Positions 12,415-14,125 of a DNA stretch of 14,125 nt are shown piece by piece. The stretch is from assembly GCA_002771615.1 (NCBI GenBank), contig PCSD01000059.1, positions 1-14,125 of the forward strand, in the 5' to 3' direction. Source of the stretch: Candidatus Falkowbacteria bacterium CG23_combo_of_CG06-09_8_20_14_all_49_15. Its GTDB lineage: Bacteria; Patescibacteriota; Patescibacteriia; Patescibacteriales; UM-FILTER-48-10. Numbering within the stretch: position 1 is the stretch's first letter; each line of letters begins with the position of its first letter. The position numbers and the translations under genes were made by a program. The notes under the pieces are model-generated. The model saw nothing but the letters and a program-made list of their open reading frames with translations, ran no database searches and was not told where the DNA came from.

Positions 12415-14049
12415 ATGGCGATTAGTCAAGAAAAAAAATGTTTGATAAGCAAATTGGCGGTGAAAAAACTCGCGGCCGGCGTCCGTTTTGACGCCCGGAG
12501 TTTTTCCGCCTTAAAAAGAAAAATGTTTTCCGCGCCCGGCGGCGTGGCCAGTAACGCGGCGATCATCAGCCAATACCAAAAAATGGTCCGCGCGGGAGAA
12601 TTGCCAGCCAATGCCGGCTTGGAAAGGATTCTGCGCAAACGGCCCTTGCGGACGCTTTCCGGCGTGGCGCCGGTGGCGGTCTTGGTCAAGCCTTATCCTT
12701 GCCCGGGCCACTGCGCCTATTGCCCGAGCGAAAAAAATATCCCCCAAAGCTATCTCTCCAACGAGCCGGCCGTGATGCGGGCGCTGGCTTGCGGCTTTGC
12801 GCCGGCGCTCCAAGTTCAATCCCGTTTGCGCGCCTTAACCGCCAACGGACACGCGCCGGAAAAGATTGAGCTGATCGTGATTGGCGGCACCTGGTCGGTT
12901 TTGCCGGAAAAATACCAATTTTGGTTCATTAAAGAATGTTTTCGCGGCGCCAATGCCGGCTTGGCGGAGAAAAAATCAGCCCAGCAAGATATCAGCCGAT
13001 CGGCCCGTTCCATAAAAGCGCAATTAGCCCGCGAGCAGAAAAAGAATGCCCGGGCGCGGCATCGCTTGATCGGAATCAGCGTGGAAACCAGGCCGGATTT
13101 TATCAACGACAAGGAGTTGTGGCGTTTGCGGGAACTGGGCGTCACCCGTATTGAATTGGGTGTTCAGGCCGTTGACGACCGGATTTTGCGCTTGAACCGG
13201 CGCGGCCATGGCGTGGACGCGATTGCCGAAGCGACCGTCCGTTTGCGGCATTTCGGTTTTAAAATCACCTATCATATTATGCCCGGCTTGCCCGGGGCCA
13301 CGCCCGCGCGCGACTTTTTTTTATTCCAGAAACTTTTCCGCGACCAGCGTTTCCAACCGGATCAGATCAAGTTTTATCCGACCGTGGTGACGCGCGGCAG
13401 TTTGCTTTATCGCTGGTGGAAACAGGGGAAATATCGGCCTTATTCCCCGTCAGTGTTGCGCCGTCTGATTATCAACTGCAAAAAGATTATCCCGCCCTAT
13501 GTGCGCGTCCTCCGTTTGATCCGCGACATTCCCAGCGAGTCCATCGCGGCCGGCAATAAAATTACGAATTTGCGTCAAATCCTGCAGGACCAAGGCGCGA
13601 TCTGCCAATGTATCCGTTGCCGCGAGGCGCGCGGACGGGTTCTGGCCGCGGCCCCGCCGGTGCTTGACGCCATTTCTTATCCGGCCGCGGACGGCCAGGA
13701 AATATTTTTTCAATATACCGATAAAAAAAAGAAAATATTATATGGTTTTTGCCGCTTGCGCCTGAGCGCCGCCCATCAGCGCCCGGAAACGGATTTTTTT
13801 TGCAACGCGGCTTTAGTCCGCGAACTGCATGTTTATGGCGAATTAGTGCCGGTGGGCGGCCAGGAAAGGATCCAGCACGCCGGCCTGGGCAAAAAATTAT
13901 TGGCCAGCGCGGAAAAAGCCGCGGCCGCGGCTGGTTGCCGGAAAATCATCGTGATTGCCGGCGTCGGCGTGCGGCCATATTACCGGAAGCTTGGCTACCG
14001 TTTAGCGCGCACTTATATGGTAAAAGGATTAAGCGCAAAAAACAAGTAA
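12415..14049 (+). CDS. Elp3-type tRNA uridine-34 carboxymethyl-modifying radical SAM/acetyltransferase
   Basis: The 544-residue protein joins a radical SAM core to a C-terminal GNAT domain, the Elp3 architecture. Elp3 uses acetyl-CoA and SAM to modify wobble uridine of tRNA to the cm5U type, improving decoding. The iron-sulfur motif is CPGHCAYC (Cys96, Cys100, Cys103). Elp3 landmarks follow: LVKPYP before it, IVIGGTWSVLPEKYQFWFIK, GISVETRPDF, RIELGVQAVDD, ITYHIMPGLPG, IKFYPTVVTRGS, IRDIPSESIAAG and CQCIRCREARG. The GNAT part (about 460-544) has LVRELHVYGELVPVGG, GLGKKLL and GVRPYYRKLGYRLARTYMVK. The CxxxCxxC spacing is compact compared with the longer first interval of eukaryotic Elp3. No partner Elp subunits are nearby, as expected for bacterial and archaeal versions. 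There is no Shine-Dalgarno. The remaining 76 bases to the window end show nothing clear. Confidence 0.93.
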   Translation: MAISQEKKCLISKLAVKKLAAGVRFDARSFSALKRKMFSAPGGVASNAAIISQYQKMVRAGELPANAGLERILRKRPLRTLSGVAPVAVLVKPYPCPGHCAYCPSEKNIPQSYLSNEPAVMRALACGFAPALQVQSRLRALTANGHAPEKIELIVIGGTWSVLPEKYQFWFIKECFRGANAGLAEKKSAQQDISRSARSIKAQLAREQKKNARARHRLIGISVETRPDFINDKELWRLRELGVTRIELGVQAVDDRILRLNRRGHGVDAIAEATVRLRHFGFKITYHIMPGLPGATPARDFFLFQKLFRDQRFQPDQIKFYPTVVTRGSLLYRWWKQGKYRPYSPSVLRRLIINCKKIIPPYVRVLRLIRDIPSESIAAGNKITNLRQILQDQGAICQCIRCREARGRVLAAAPPVLDAISYPAADGQEIFFQYTDKKKKILYGFCRLRLSAAHQRPETDFFCNAALVRELHVYGELVPVGGQERIQHAGLGKKLLASAEKAAAAAGCRKIIVIAGVGVRPYYRKLGYRLARTYMVKGLSAKNK

Positions 14050-14125
14050 ATTTTTTAATCCTAAACAAACGATTTTTACCTTCGGGAATTTTTTCAACAA
14101 ACCAAAAATCATTACGGCAAAAAGC

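Overview
The window looks like a bacterial chromosomal origin region, most likely from a Candidatus Patescibacteria (CPR) member. That lineage is an inference from several signs: short compact genes, almost no Shine-Dalgarno sequences, dnaA-dnaN without a recognisable recF, a bacterial Elp3-type tRNA enzyme, a bactofilin-like membrane protein and a minimal ferredoxin. No rRNA, tRNA, IS element or CRISPR array is visible.

Left part (1-3262), sugar metabolism. A rightward pair encodes a ribbon-helix-helix (RHH) domain fused to a sugar-nucleotidyltransferase-like domain, followed by a PfkB-family sugar kinase. The pair has a clear extended -10 promoter, and a perfect 18-bp palindrome lies over the predicted transcription start, a good candidate operator for the RHH domain. 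A long bidirectional terminator separates the pair from a convergent type I phosphomannose-isomerase-like gene. Together the three genes could make or interconvert an activated sugar, probably for a cell-surface glycan (inference).

Centre (3414-8496), replication and membrane-insertion core. dnaA, dnaN and an unknown 182-codon gene run leftward. rpmH, rnpA, yidD and yidC run rightward. The two sets diverge from a 245-bp AT-rich region that holds back-to-back extended -10 promoters and a cluster of three DnaA-box-like TTATnAACA sites. A second AT-rich spacer, with a near-consensus DnaA box, lies between dnaA and dnaN. oriC is probably here, and the genes on both sides then run with the forks.

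Right part (8497-14125). gpmI (glycolysis) runs rightward and ends before a bidirectional terminator. Facing it, leftward, are a bactofilin-like membrane protein gene and, downstream of it, a 4Fe-4S ferredoxin gene. Next comes a 61-codon cysteine-containing small protein with the only strong Shine-Dalgarno in the window and its own terminator. It diverges from a gene for an Elp3-type radical SAM/acetyltransferase that modifies tRNA wobble uridine. The last 76 bases hold nothing recognisable.

The most novel-looking element is the RHH-nucleotidyltransferase fusion with its operator-like palindrome: possibly a sugar-metabolism enzyme that regulates its own operon, or a nucleotidyltransferase domain reused as a metabolite sensor.
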